A DNA stretch of 64,000 nt from Sthenelais limicola. Lineage: Eukaryota; Annelida; Polychaeta; Phyllodocida; Sigalionidae. The stretch covers positions 58,556,773-58,620,772 of the forward strand of contig OW804095.1 in NCBI GenBank assembly GCA_942159475.1, in the 5' to 3' direction. Shown here piece by piece: positions 1 through 12,765 of this stretch; the stretch's first letter is position 1; each line of letters opens with the position of its first letter. The translations under genes were made by a program, and so were the position numbers. The notes under the pieces are model-generated. The model had not been told where the DNA came from. It saw nothing but the letters and a program-made list of their open reading frames with translations, and did no database searches.

Positions 1-1551
1 TCCCATAATTAAGTTAATTAACCAAAAAACAATATTTTAGGAGGTCATTGCTCCAAGGATGTGTGATTTTAGCTACGGTGATTTAACGGCAGTTATGTTG
101 GTAGTCATAGGTGATATCTGACCTGGTATTTCATAGTGAAGTCGTCCTGCTTATTAGTCGAATAAGAAACTTTAAGAAAGAGATTGATATACACAAATGA
201 CTGTATTGAGCTCTGATGTCTTCCCATTCCAGTAATTTAATCGACAACATTATATTGACCTCATTTTGGGTGACTGATATTGCACCAATCCTTAAATTTG
301 AATTGGACTAAATGCCCTATGGAAAGCATGTATACAATATTCTACCGTGGGAATGTTTTTTGTGCTTGAATTTCCAGTGATATGTAGTGTATACGTGTGT
401 ACAAGTCCCAGCAGATATAAATCTTTGGATACTATGTTTTCATGTGGTTTTTAGTATGGCTCATGAGTACTGGGAAAAATGACTGTAGTAAAAGTGGAAG
501 AAACAGCCATGCGTATCTGTGGAAAGTACTTGGTTTCACGAATAGCCTTTTAGCATAACACATGCTTAAGGCCTAAAATGATGTCCGCCTCAGGTCTCTC
601 GCTGCTTTTACTGCAGAGGAAGAATGTCTACCACGACTGTAGCTTTATGGTGTACCCTGCCAAGACTCCTGCTATATCCAGGATATAACCTCTTCCCTGT
701 TGTTTTCTTTGCCATTGCAAACTATTATGTTGAACCATCATGATATCCAATCTTAAATCGAAATGCACACATTAACATGACTATTATTCTTTCTTCTTCT
801 TTTTTTTTTTTACAATATATTGCCATCTATAATTATATATGTACCAGGTTAGGTCATATTAATTAATTTACAGTGAGCTTTGGAATCGGAAATTCATACA
901 AAATCACGAGTTTATGGTGAGTTATCTAATATGCTTAGAACAGTACGTTTTGATAACATGTGGATACTTTTACATATTAAAATACTGTTTTATTCATCCG
1001 GCTGTTGATCTATTGCACAGGGAATGATTTCTTTTTTAGAAGATAGACCACATAATGTTTTAAAGTAAGAAAACTACAACAATAGCATTATGTTGAGAGG
1101 ATATAGATATTCACAGCAAAGACGAGCTTCAGATCTCCTACCATGCAAGACATATGGTTGAGAATGCTTCACCCATTTTCGCGTTGCTATTATCCTTTAT
1201 TCATACGTTAGGTACGTACAATGTACTTGAATAGCAAGGGCAGGATGAGGGCAACACTCTTTTAGACAATTTTGTGTCATTATCCATGGTTGCAGCTATA
1301 GTAACAATATGAGCAAGGAGAAGACACTTATAGTTATACACATCGCACCAAAAGTGTGATTATCCCTCAAAAGATTTATCTTATGTCATTTCAAAGGTTC
1401 TTCTTAGAAATATGTTTTCATCATTTCTAGTATCTGATAATCCACATAGTTGAGCCTGCCTATGTACGCTATATGTACAGGAACCTTTGAATGTCGTTAG
1501 TTGTAAGTCCGAATAATATAATTATAACTAAGTTAGATAAAACGATTTTCA
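1..1551. other. No gene seen; AT-rich non-coding DNA
   Basis: I see no open frame with a recognisable domain, no convincing exon with flanking splice sites and no RNA gene here. The stretch is AT-rich with short poly-T runs (for example near 800-812). It may be intergenic or part of a long intron of a gene outside the window; the sequence does not decide. Confidence 0.6.
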
Positions 1552-1843
1552 GGGCTGGCGTTAAAAAAAAATTGGTGTTATAACACCGGTGCCAGAACAC
1601 TAACACGGGTGACAAACACGGTGTTAGTGGTAGTGTCCATAAGCTAACACCGTGTTAGCGCGGGTGTTAGCCAGCACCGGTGTTAGCGCGGGTGTTAGCT
1701 AACACCTGGTGTTAGCCAGCACCCGGTGTTAGCGCTGGTGTTAGCGCTGGTGTTAGCCAGTTATAAGAAGCTGAAGCTGATGTATAATATATGTATTATG
1801 TATTCAATCATATCATAAGTACATACACTAAAAATATCTATAC

Positions 1844-1915
1844 AGCAACCTCCCGAGCCAGGGCAGATTCTACTAATCTAGCAACCTCCCGAGCCAGGGC
1901 AGATTCTACTAATCT
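1844..1915. repeat. 36-bp tandem duplication inside the TIR element
   Basis: Two identical 36-bp units, 1844-1879 and 1880-1915, begin AGCAACCTCCCGAGCCAGGG. The identity suggests a recent duplication. A small open frame through it simply repeats the same residues twice and is not a credible gene. Confidence 0.9.
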
Positions 1916-2009
1916 AGCCCTGCCACATGCTGGCCGTTTTCTGCTTGAGGGAGGAACGAAACTGAGAGACATCCTGTGTTTCGGAGGATGCTATACAGTA
2001 AATCATGAT

Positions 2010-2310
2010 GTAGTATGTGTGTATGTGCACATGTAATGTATACAGGTGTGTGTATGGGTGTACACATGCATGTATATATATGATATATGATATAGGTAAT
2101 ATACATGATATATGTATGAATATGTGTATACATGTATGTGCACATGTATACAGTATTATGTGTTCAATTATATATGTGCATACAATATACATACAGTAAT
2201 CAATATGTGGGTATGTGTACATGTATACATACGGGTGTGTTTATATATGTACACATGCATGTGCGTATAGGTATATATATGAGATATTATATAGGTAATA
2301 TACATACATG
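2010..2310. repeat. Imperfect TG/TA-rich microsatellite tract
   Basis: About 300 bp of interrupted TGTA, TATG and CACATG units forms a low-complexity tract in the centre of the TIR element. The overlapping open frames on both strands (Cys/Tyr/His/Met-rich) are by-products of the repeat. Confidence 0.85.
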
Positions 2311-2609
2311 TATATATATGGTCGATTCCAGAAATTTTAGTGCGATTTTGAGATTTTTGGTAAAAATAAAAAAATATTTTGATTGTTTTCATAATTATAA
2401 GGAAGAAAGGACTTACATTGAGCTATATGACTGTCAATTTGCCACAATCTGGATCAATTATTCTTCCAGATACAGCCCTCCAAATCATTGGAGCCTGGTT
2501 AAAGATTCCATACGAATACATGTATATGTATGGATCGTTTTTTTTCTTTATAACCCAATTTCTTTATAATTCTGATATAAAGATGTGGACTTTTAATACC
2601 TTCTATAAC

Positions 2610-2715
2610 GGCTAACACGAGGATAGCGTGGGTGTTAGCCAGCACCCAGGGTGTTAACTAACACACCGGCTAACACCAGGTGCTGGCTAACACCCGCGCT
2701 ATCCTTGTGTTAGCC
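2610..2715. repeat. Inverted repeat with 36-nt arms within the right end of the TIR element
   Basis: The arm 2610-2645 (starts GGCTAACAC) is complementary to 2680-2715 with about two mismatches, around a 34-nt loop. The arms contain the element's GGTGTTAGCC motif and an AGGATAGCG segment. The right end of the element is therefore itself a fold-back structure. Confidence 0.8.
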
Positions 2716-2813
2716 GGGTGTTAGCGCTAACACTAACACTCCACTAACTGGTGTGTTAGCTTTATGGACACAAATTAAACACGGGAGATAACACTTTTTT
2801 TATGAACGCCAGC

Positions 2814-5565
2814 CCAGGCCGCACTAACGTTTTAGTAAGTAGTTAAGTGAATGAAAATAACCATAATAAGCTGTGGGATTTAGTTATGGCAGTTGATATC
2901 TACAAAGAAGAAAGGTAAAAGTGTTTGTAAACTCAGTAGAAATAGTTGATGAAAGGACATTAAAAGTTCGATTAACATTTAAAAAGAGAACACTTTTTAG
3001 AAGTCTGAGTTTTTTATTCACTCATCTTACAAAGGTAGGGAAAACATTTTATTCCATCCATTTATAAATGGATGGAATACAGTCTCTCTAAGATGCCTAG
3101 CATTCAGTAAGCCTACATATCTGCCCTCTCTATAGTGGTCATCAAATCCCATTTTCCTAGTTAGGAACCCATCACTTAGAGTTAAAGGTGACTCCATATA
3201 TATGATGAAGAGGTAGACACGTTGCTATTCGGTTTTCATTGCCCAAGGATATAACCATAGACCTGACGGGGAAGCACATTTTGATGGCTATCTGCTCAAA
3301 ACAACACCTATAGCTTTCCCAGACAGGTTGTATGTACCTGGCTTGAGATACCTGAGCAATTAATTCCTGATTACTCTTTCTAATTATCGCTAACTCTTTG
3401 ATGAATTCAGATCATAGAATAAGAGCCTTTGAAGCGAAGTTCAATTATTAGAATTAATGAGGTGCTTCAGTCCACGAATGCCTAACCAATACCTCTTCCT
3501 AGCAAAATATATACACAAATTGTCATGAATAAGTATTATTTATGGGAATACCCTCAATGATAGTCTAATATGAGCTCATGAAATAAGATGTCCAATGTCA
3601 GCTAACTGCGATATATATCTGTGCACTCTTAAGGTAACTATTACAGAGAGCAGCAGGTTTTCTTGATTTTATAAAAAGGATAATATTGACATGCTTGAGC
3701 AGATGGGTCTGCATATTACATAAACCCACCCCACGTCTACACCACTTGCTAATTGACACTTTGTGCACATATGTGATAATTATCATTATATAGCTGTACG
3801 TAATTGAGTATTTATAAGCAGTACGCTTTTTTGTTCTGCATTCATCCTCTGTCAGGAAATATTATATGTCTGTAAGGAGCCTGCTTATACTTTGCCTGTC
3901 CTCAGTTATTTTACTCTGACACCTGTCCTAACAATCATATTAAGAAGGGAATTTCAGGTAGATGAGTTGATGGGTTTGTAAGACTGATAACGTTTCTTCG
4001 TCAAATTGTCAGGGAAATATATGTTTCTTATCGTTGACTACACCTACTGGTAAACCACACCCATTACCTGATTTTGATCGCTGATAAGTGAGGTCGCTTA
4101 CCCTTTTCTGTGGTTCGCGGGTTCTATGATTGGTACATACTTTAAATCGACATTTGTTATAACCTCTTGAGAATCCCACTATAAACTATTGTCAGAGCTA
4201 AAAAAAAAAGCCTACTGTTCCCTGCTGAATAGGAATGCTTGAATACATTCCAGCTTGATGCGAGGTGGTTGACTTAATAACTCTCTATACCTACATTGCT
4301 AAATCATACAGGGTAAATTTGGTGCAGAAGTATAAAGTGGACATGTCTGAGAGAGTGCTATGATGGGAAGGATGACATACCATTACAGTTGGGCCACCGT
4401 TATTTTATGATACAATCTAATTTCTCTGCATCATCCATAGTCTGTCACCGTCGAGGTTTATATGATACTTCCGATGTCAACAACAATTGTGTTATATGCA
4501 GTGGTGAGTGAAAGGATTCGTTGTCAGGGGATTTGGTATATGGGGTAAGTCCGTTGGGCATCATTATGTAGGATCCTCATAAACCAATCTTTCTCTCCCT
4601 TAATATGCCAGGTGAAGACAACTAAATATAGGTCTGTTGTGATAGATAGATGTAAATAACGGTGATAATAAGGTGACATGGAGAGCTATGTCCTTTTTTA
4701 ACAAAAAATATTGAGCGTAATTCTGGGGAAATATGTAATTTCAGGACGGGTAGTAAATGGAGCAAGTTACATCTCTATGGACGAAGTATTCATTGCCAGG
4801 TTAAACTGTATACCCACATTACTAGGCAAAACGCTCCCCCTCCACACACACCTAAAGGTACATCCAGACAAATCTTACCCCATCTAACCCAATTCTGACC
4901 ATGGCTATTTTATTTCATTTGTTTTGACAAAAAACTGCTATTTAAACCAGGAACACAATTCTTCCTAATCAGAAAACCCTTAAAATGAATATGTTTCTTG
5001 TTTACAACAAATATTTTTATGATATATACATTTTTCAGTTCCTGAAAGGGGTTTTCCTACATTAAAAAAAACCAACCACCTTATCTAGTTTTCGGTTAAT
5101 ATAAACAGGAACCACACCTATTTTTTTGCCTGAGGGAACCACTTGGAATCTGATAATTCAGTCTAGTCTCAGAACCTCTCAGATCAGATCAGATCGGTAG
5201 GTTAATGATTGGACGCCTACTGCGCTAATGGCTTCCCTGGTCTGGAGTAGGTCAACCACGATCTTCCTAATGTGTTCTTTTGTCTGGCATGAGCAAAGAC
5301 TGAGTTTGAATTCAACTTAACAGGATGCATTGCGTCCATGGTGGTTATGTAACGGCACTGATTAATTCAAAGAAATAGAGAGTAATTAGCAAGTTATTTC
5401 ATTGCCACACGCACGTAAGACACATTAAGGGCAATCTGAACTTTCCATCTATAAATGTCATTTAAAACTTTCACCCATTTTCACAACAGTCAAGCCACCT
5501 TACGAGTAACTCCCCAATTTAAAGCTCGGACTTGTGGCTGCATGGCCGAGTTCAGCAGCTAAACA
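2814..5565. other. No gene seen
   Basis: There is no supportable coding exon, RNA gene or clear repeat here. Small open frames are unrelated to any family I recognise. A short (GATCA)3 run lies near 5180. Confidence 0.6.
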
Positions 5566-5670
5566 GACCACACTTAGAAACATCATCATTTAACTTAAGT
5601 TTAACTTAAGTTAGCTGATGATGTTTCTATATGTGGTCATCCTTCAACAAAATTCTGTTGCGAAGGATGA
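5566..5670. repeat. Two adjacent hairpins
   Basis: First hairpin: GACCACACTTAGAAACATCA at 5566-5585 pairs with the segment ending TGTGGTC at 5637, with about 22-nt arms and two mismatches. The loop carries two copies of the palindrome AACTTAAGTT. Second hairpin: CATCCTTC-AACA at about 5638-5649 pairs with TGTT-GC-GAAGGATG, ending at about 5670. The pair could be the ends of a small fold-back transposon or a transcribed hairpin. Nothing here shows which. Confidence 0.7.
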
Positions 5671-5828
5671 GAGGGTCCCTACCAAATGATTCAATCTATT
5701 GGAGTTGATTTTCGTATGTGTGTAATCACTTAGTTTCCAATGAAGGCAGCTATACTACACGAATACATAATAGATTTCTCTCAATATTCGAATTATCGAA
5801 ACATGTACTGAGTCTGGTAGTATGTTTA

Positions 5829-5908
5829 CGTTCAAGCATATAGTTGAAACACTGAACAATATAATATACGCTCAAGCATATAGTTGCAGCACTGAACAAT
5901 ATAATATG
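5829..5908. repeat. 40-bp tandem duplication
   Basis: The units 5829-5868 and 5869-5908 differ at about four positions. Both contain TCAAGCATATAGTTG and CACTGAACAATATAATAT. Confidence 0.85.
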
Positions 5909-8900
5909 GCATTAAATTGTGACAGGGGCAGCCTCTTCAAACTTTGGCTGATCCAATTTGAAAATTACACAATTAATTTGAGTAAAAGGCGATGTAAATG
6001 AAAGATCAGGGCAGAGGTGAATCCATCAAGTTAGTATACATTTTTATGAACCATATTAAATGTAGGTTCCATATGGTCGACGAGTCCCAAAGAAGTCACC
6101 ATGCAAAGGCTTTAACTTTAAGTCCATAAACCTGTCCACACCTCTTCCTAGTTTTTTTTTCTGAGGTGGTTTGTTTGTGCCCATGAAAACATGCATTTCT
6201 AATGCTGCAATTTAGGGCTGTGACCTTGTTGGTACCACCCTGTTTACGTGCTCGCCTGATAATTCCTCATCAGGATTGGTTCAGCTACACATCACAATAC
6301 ATGGCAGCACGCATACGCATGTCGACCCCGACGCAGTTCCATGTGACCTAGACTCTCTCCCCATCTCTACCTTGAGACATGAGGGGTAATTTAACCTGGG
6401 CGATGGCAAGGAGCGACTTTACGCCCCGACACGTTTTGATGTGGGTTTTTTTCACTGTAAAATTCATTTGTAATGCTTTGCATCATGGCATTGTATTTCC
6501 TAAGCATATGCATGAAAGCTGCAAGCAATGAGTAGATAAAAACTATTTTTCCCATCGCCCCCAATAAATTTGCTCGCATGGTACCAGTTTGCGCTTTCAC
6601 ACCATGATTGGTATAAATATAAGTTTACATAGTATGTACATTTATTTATTGAAATACCCATAGTGTGCAAAGGCTTGCCATATTTCAAAGAACCGTGACT
6701 GCCGCAATATAATGCGTCGATGCCTTTCTCATTCTGAACCACATTTAGTCGCGTAACATTTAAACCCCTTACATGGCTTCCCAGACCCTTCTTACGTGAT
6801 GTCAAGTTGTATATGTATAATCATGAATATCATGCACTGGTATATCCTTAGTATGTCTATTACTCGAAAGGTTGATCTGACCTCCCATGTCTTTGGTTAC
6901 TTTACCTATTATTATGAATACTCATTCTCTATGCTTGTCATGATGAGCAGGCGTGATGAATGATAGGATCCTTAGTACATCAAACAGTGCCGTAAGCCCA
7001 ATCACAATCATTAGTATCATAACAAACTTCATTTGCAGTCTTGATGACTCATGTAAATACTGCAGGCCGAATAACCGGTTTTAAAGTATGAAAGCATGTA
7101 TAATCGAATTATGGCTTTAACATCTATATCTATTATCAGGGGCTAACTTATCAACATTGTTGGAAATTTTATATTTAGGGTTTTGAATGCAGACTTCATA
7201 TCAAAGGTATGATGTTCCTGAACCCATGGACGTTGTCAGACCGGACATCTTATAGTTACCACTTAACACATTCATCATTTGCAACAGTAATCACTATAGT
7301 CCTCGTCTGTCATAATATCATTTGACAGTTAGCTTGACGTATTGGTAGAGAATAACTCTAGTGCAGTCTTCCTGACCATCTGATTATCTCAAGTTCCTCT
7401 ACAGGGCCAACAGGATACACTTGACCTGGCGTTCCACCTGTATACATGCAGTAGGAATCTCGTAGTATAACTCGAGGATATACATACGTGTCTTCATGGT
7501 TATTAGCAAGTGCCTTTAATGATAGCTATATATATCGTTGATATAGATATTGCTTTGCAATGGAGGGTCCGTTTGGCGAAATCGTCCAAGAATTGTCCAT
7601 TGTAAAACTACCTATATTCAAAATATTGGTTGGAATGATATTATATTATGATTATTCTGTGTTACAGTGGTCTGTAACTCCTTACTTTTACTGTCTAAAT
7701 TTTCGAAAGTGTATCTAAGACGTTCTTGTTATTATTGATATTGGCTGTATTAAACAGGAAGACCTAGCTGCAAAGTGCAGCTGTTACTATTCCGCCCTAT
7801 TTCCATTTGCATCTTAGTTGAAATAAAAGAATTATCAATCAATCAAATCGAAACACCAACCAAACTCACTCTTTAATATAATTCTTCCACGATTTCCTAT
7901 TCATTACTACTATTTATTGAAGGTTTAAATACCCCAAACATTCTGAAATGTTAGTGAATGCAGACATATATTAACAATAACCTTATTTTAATGTATTATT
8001 GCATTAGAAGGAATTAGAAGCAACTCAATTGAAAACACTCCACGTTGGCTTCGTTAAATAACACCGCATCTAGTAAGAAGGGCACATTACTATTGTGACT
8101 ATATCAGAACTAGGTAAAAACCCCACCTGCATTTTACCATTGAAGTCACACTCCTTCCACACTTATAAGCATTATTCTTGCATAAAGCTCTATTTGATAT
8201 GGCCATCGAGCCATCCAATCTGAGTAGGTCGGTCCCTCATCTATGGGATCAGGTCGTGTCTTCACCCGCGAGTGTGGGAAGAGGCCATATAATGTGTAGA
8301 TGATGTTTGGAAGTTGACCGAACACCAAATCTGGTGGAAATACATGTTGGTGAGACTGAAATGGTAGTTCAAGTCCCCAAGTAAGAAAGCTTAGTCGAGC
8401 AAACTGCTATGTCACCCTTGGATTTACCCTTGCACCTGCAATGAGAAACCTGGCATATTTCCATTGAAGACCAAGTACATGTAAGATTTATGAAGCTCGT
8501 GAAGTTCATCTTATTCACATTATACTGTCTCTTGGAATAATTGCTAATTTATAATAAACTAACCTAATAATGGGTTCCTAATGCAATAAATTAATTAGGA
8601 CGTACTTTAAACAAAGAGATTCCATATCATAAACTATCTAACGTAATAACATGATAAATGATAGAAAAAAAATTCGGTAAGCAAGAATATGATAAGGAAA
8701 TAGATGTTAAATTTGTTCCACACAGTTGAGGAATAGACTGTAGTGTAAAGAGATTGTCACTTGAATTGTCACTCAAATTAAATGACATAAGATCTAATTT
8801 GATGTCACTTTCACTTTCTGAGCGAGAAGTGGTTTCCATTGAGCTGCAACGATAGTTCTAACTGAAATTGTGCATCAAGGTGGGTGTTTGGTTTTTTTTA

Positions 8901-10380
8901 ACAACTTTTATTCAATCTGTCAACAAATAACCATTTCTCTCTTTGGGGTCGATCACATGGATATTACATTGTACCCACTTCTCATCTTATGTGTAGTTTC
9001 TGACAAATAAAGGTGGCTAAATACATAAGTCTCTATACCTGGTTACCTGTTTGAAGTATTTTGCGCTCGGAGTATGTGCGAGCACTCCTGGTTAACATTT
9101 CACTTCCTCAAGGGGGGTGGGGGGTATATTACCGAAACGCATAGTAGCAGCATGCTTTTCTCGCCAGTTTGGTACAAGGAGATTTTTATGGTACTGTCGA
9201 TAAGCATGAACAAAAAGGGAGATGATATGAACAATATCAAGGAAGGTGGTTTTTATTAGAGTTGTATTTTATCGGTTCTTTATTGAATTATCGAGATAGG
9301 ATAAATCATATATATTCCTCTCGAAAGGTAGAATTATCTTTTGTGGAAACTGCCATTATTTTCTCACACTTGTGAAAAGGTAAATCAATTTTCCGATTTT
9401 CATTCGAATTCGAAATCTGTTGGTAGGTCGACTTAGTGCGTCTCGACCTTAATACTATAAATAGATTTTCAACGATGAATCTATAGTGGGGTGGTAATTT
9501 AATAGATACTTTAATTAAATATGAAATTCTATTAGAGAAAACTTCAAAATCGAAACAAGTAGCAAAACAACAATAATAAGTGATGAAAATGATAATTATA
9601 ACTTCTAAAAAATATTTATATAAATGCAGCTAGTATTCCCGTACGTTTCTACTATCCACTTGGAATCGAGAGACCACTTGCCTGATTAGATAAGAACCTT
9701 TGTAATAATGATAATAAATAACTGATTATGATTTAATCAAATAAGCCCATATATAACCAAAATGACCTTGTGTCCCGTGTGTCTCTTTTTCTGTAAAATC
9801 TAAAAGAATACATTCATACTAAAATAATATCATTGGATAAAATCCAAATATTCTGAGATGTGTTGGGTCGTATAAAAATATCTTGTTTTGTCATAATTAT
9901 ATATGGTTTATAATTATATCATATATTATTTGAGCAACACATGTCAAGTACCAGCTAAGAGATGTTCCATGCACCTCAAGGTTTTAACAGTTTAGACCTA
10001 AATATTGATACATACTTTAGACATAAAGTTGCATAGGCCTACCCTACTGTAGGTCAAAATCTTGCTCTATACAATAATTTAGAAACACAGATAAAGTCTA
10101 TATTACAAAAATGGGGTAGCATGAATATTCTTTGTAGATCACCGCATAGAAGATATTACGATACTCTCTTAGTTTATTGAGTAGATTCAATTTCATGGGG
10201 AAAAGGATCAGAGGACACTATATAATTCACAAACCACGTCCTTTAATTACTTATCCTAAGGATCCCGTCAACATTATTAAATCAGAAAAAAGGCTACATA
10301 TATATGACCTACCTCTTCCCTTTCACTGTTTCCTCCCTCAGAGGGGATTTATTTGTTGAGTATTCCTGCTTTTTATATTG
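5909..10380. other. No gene seen
   Basis: This is AT-rich non-coding DNA. Around 6250-6265 there is a small palindrome (CCTGAT...ATCAGG). A minus-strand Ser/Asp-rich 70-residue frame (8627-8839) has poor start context and no recognisable domain, so I do not call it. Confidence 0.55.
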
Positions 10381-10570
10381 AATTCCTTCAGACCCCGCGG
10401 GCGAATGGGTCCATAAAGTTGGGATCCTGGTCAGAGGTGAAGAGAGGAGCAACCAGCCATGGCCTCAAACTAGACTCCCGGCTGTCGGTCTATGGTTGTG
10501 AAGGGCGTCATGTCTAGGGGCAGCACCTGAGGGCTGTATTTGATCCTAATCCCCAAGCTTCTGCTGGTGT
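10381..10570. repeat. GC-richer block, possible retroelement remnant
   Basis: This ~190-bp block is clearly richer in G and C than the sequence around it and has no intact frame. About 300 bp downstream, a plus-strand frame at 10790-10950 contains a Ser-Trp-Asn-Thr-Arg-Ser-Leu stretch. That recalls the Trp-Asn-x-Arg-x-Leu start of the endonuclease domain in non-LTR retrotransposons. The resemblance is short. A decayed LINE 5' region is a possibility only. Confidence 0.25.
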
Positions 10571-12765
10571 TTAGTGATCCTGTTCTATTTCTTATGGGCT
10601 GCGTTTCACATAAATATATCAGACCATAGATTATATAAATACAACATTTTTTTTATTGTAGACCCCCATTGCCAAACACATACATGTTGTGGAGATCCGA
10701 TCTCGTATTTTCTGCAGGGAATCAATCCATAGTAGCGGATTCGAAATTTTATATAAATGTAGATAACATGTGATTACTTGCGAAACATGAAGTTCGGAGT
10801 GTGTACTGCAGTTATGTTGCTCTTCTATTCAGATCTGCTGATGCACAGATATCAGCATGCCACTACGGAGGTATCTATCCATTCGTGGAACACGAGATCC
10901 TTGGCAATATGCCTTGAAAAGGTTACTCTGGCTTTATGGGTGATAGTGGAAGAATTTGGAACTCCACCCATGCATGTTTACAGATACCCCGAGTCCCAAC
11001 GCCAAATTAGTTGATCGTTCGCCACCCAGTCAAGGCAACTTTCATATTTCACAATGTATGAGCATTTTCTTAGGAACAATTTATTGTTCAAGGATCTCCA
11101 AAAGGATTTTCCTATCTCTTGGCTGGTTGCAATAGGAGATCTTGTATGAATGGCCATCATTAAAAAGGTCAGAGAACTTTGTTCCGGACTGATATATCTG
11201 ATATACACGTGCATTTCACATAGAGGAAAAGCTGATGATAATGTTAGTGACGAAGATTGTCAATTGTAATTGTTCTTATATTTGATAGGAGGTTTCACAA
11301 ATTGCCTGAGCCTAGCACCAGGAGCAGTGTACCTGACCCTAGGTCGGGATGACAGCCTTGACCCTGGGTCACTAGGAAGCACTAGCCCAACTTTTCAACC
11401 GTTAAACTGAAGATGTTGATTTCTTATTGCCATTTGTGAGCGTTTATATTTTCTTTTTTTAAACATATGTCTAAAAATAATGGGAGACTTTTTCAGGAGT
11501 ATAGTATGTATTATCAAATGTTAACGTGCAAGAGCACGGCGCAGGTGGAGGGAATTGTTTTAAAATTACTACTAAGCATAGACATGCTATAGGTATGTCT
11601 GTATATTGGTTGTAAAATCGTTTAGCTATACGTATGATGACTAGATCATTTTGTCAATGAAACAGGACCTTATGTCGTTATTATGTACTTAAACTATCTG
11701 ATTTCTTTCTTTCATTATCAGCCTTAGACTTAAAATGATAAAATCAGGCTATTCTGAGAATATTTCTACTATATGTGTATACAAATGTCTTGTCCCCGAA
11801 TAAAATATCTTTAAAATCAATATCAAATTCAAATCATAAACTTCATTATAACTAATGGTCGAATAACATCAGCTCTATTCTGATTTCCTAAATTGCGATA
11901 TCCGGCGAGTGATCTAAAGGTACACAGGACAGTTCTATGAAAAAAACGACCAGTCCAATTGCCATAAAACTTTCAGGGATTTTTCTCTTACTACACAAGA
12001 AACAAATAAATGAAAAAAAAAGTTGTTACCCCGTTGTTTTTTTTGGTAGAGTCACTTGAAAAAGACGGTGGTTTACTATGGAAACTTATGAGAAAATGTG
12101 TTTTTTTTTCACGTTTTATGGAATGATAAATAATGTCCAGTCCAAATTAGTTTAGATTTGCTACACTTTTATTTGAGGTCATATCCCACAAATTAACAAA
12201 AAAAATCATATCTTACCCCAATCAAAAAAAGTTATTGACCTCTAAATTTCACCATGTAGTCCATTTTCGTGGCTGGTCTGGGTGATGCCATTCATTTCAT
12301 ATTAATATTCGTCATTGCACAGACTTTTAATTCATTTACATGGAGTGTCATTATCAGCCAGAGGGTTTATTGCATCAATATGATTGTGATTATACTTCCC
12401 ACAGTGAAAAATGTTATTTGTCATAGCAATAAGAGAACCTATGCGAAAATGTTTGAAATTAATTTTGATTCAGACAATAGACACTAGGGAAACCGCTGCT
12501 AATAGACAAATATGGGAATGACTAATGGCTATAGTTCAACTAGGAGCCGCATAGGGCCGTATTTTCGGACGCACCACCTATACCTTTAATGTAAGTCACA
12601 TTTCAGATTCAGCTTCAAAATCGGATTCAGCTTCAGATGAATGATTCTAAAAGCATATGTACCGTGCTGTGGTTGATGCATAGGCCTACCTTGGCATATC
12701 CACACTGAAAGGTGGATCACCGGTGGATCACCGGCTGATTGTATGGACAGGAGTACATTCTTATA
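10571..12765. other. No gene seen
   Basis: Apart from the weak endonuclease-like stretch near 10,900, nothing is supportable. Around 12,715-12,735 the 12-bp unit GGTGGATCACCG is present twice in tandem. Confidence 0.55.

Larger units (their letters stand above)
1552..2813. mobile_element. Non-autonomous TIR element with iterated GTGTTAGC ends
   Basis: The outer ends are inverted copies of GGGCTGGCGTT (1552 onward; complement ending at 2813), each followed inward by an A-rich run and a GTGTTAT motif. The inverted similarity continues for roughly 100 bp, including a shared GTCCATAA(A)GCTAACAC block near 1635 and, inverted, near 2755-2772. Inside each end, GTGTTAG and its complement are iterated; I count nine copies between 1615 and 1763. 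The centre (about 1770-2600) has no transposase-like frame. It holds a 36-bp tandem duplication and a TG/TA-rich tract. This is the layout of a non-autonomous DNA transposon with subterminal binding-site clusters. I could not identify a target-site duplication or assign a superfamily. Confidence 0.7.

Noticed and set aside
1909..2615. Cys/Tyr/His-rich frames on both strands
   Set aside because: They are by-products of the TG/TA microsatellite inside the first TIR element.
8627..8839. Ser/Asp-rich minus-strand 70-residue frame
   Set aside because: Poor start context, no domain, no splice sites; it looks like chance.
10787..11014. Signal-peptide-like start as first exon of the lectin gene
   Set aside because: It is 32 kb from the first sure exon with no suitable phase-1 donor, and the downstream part looks more like a retroelement relic.
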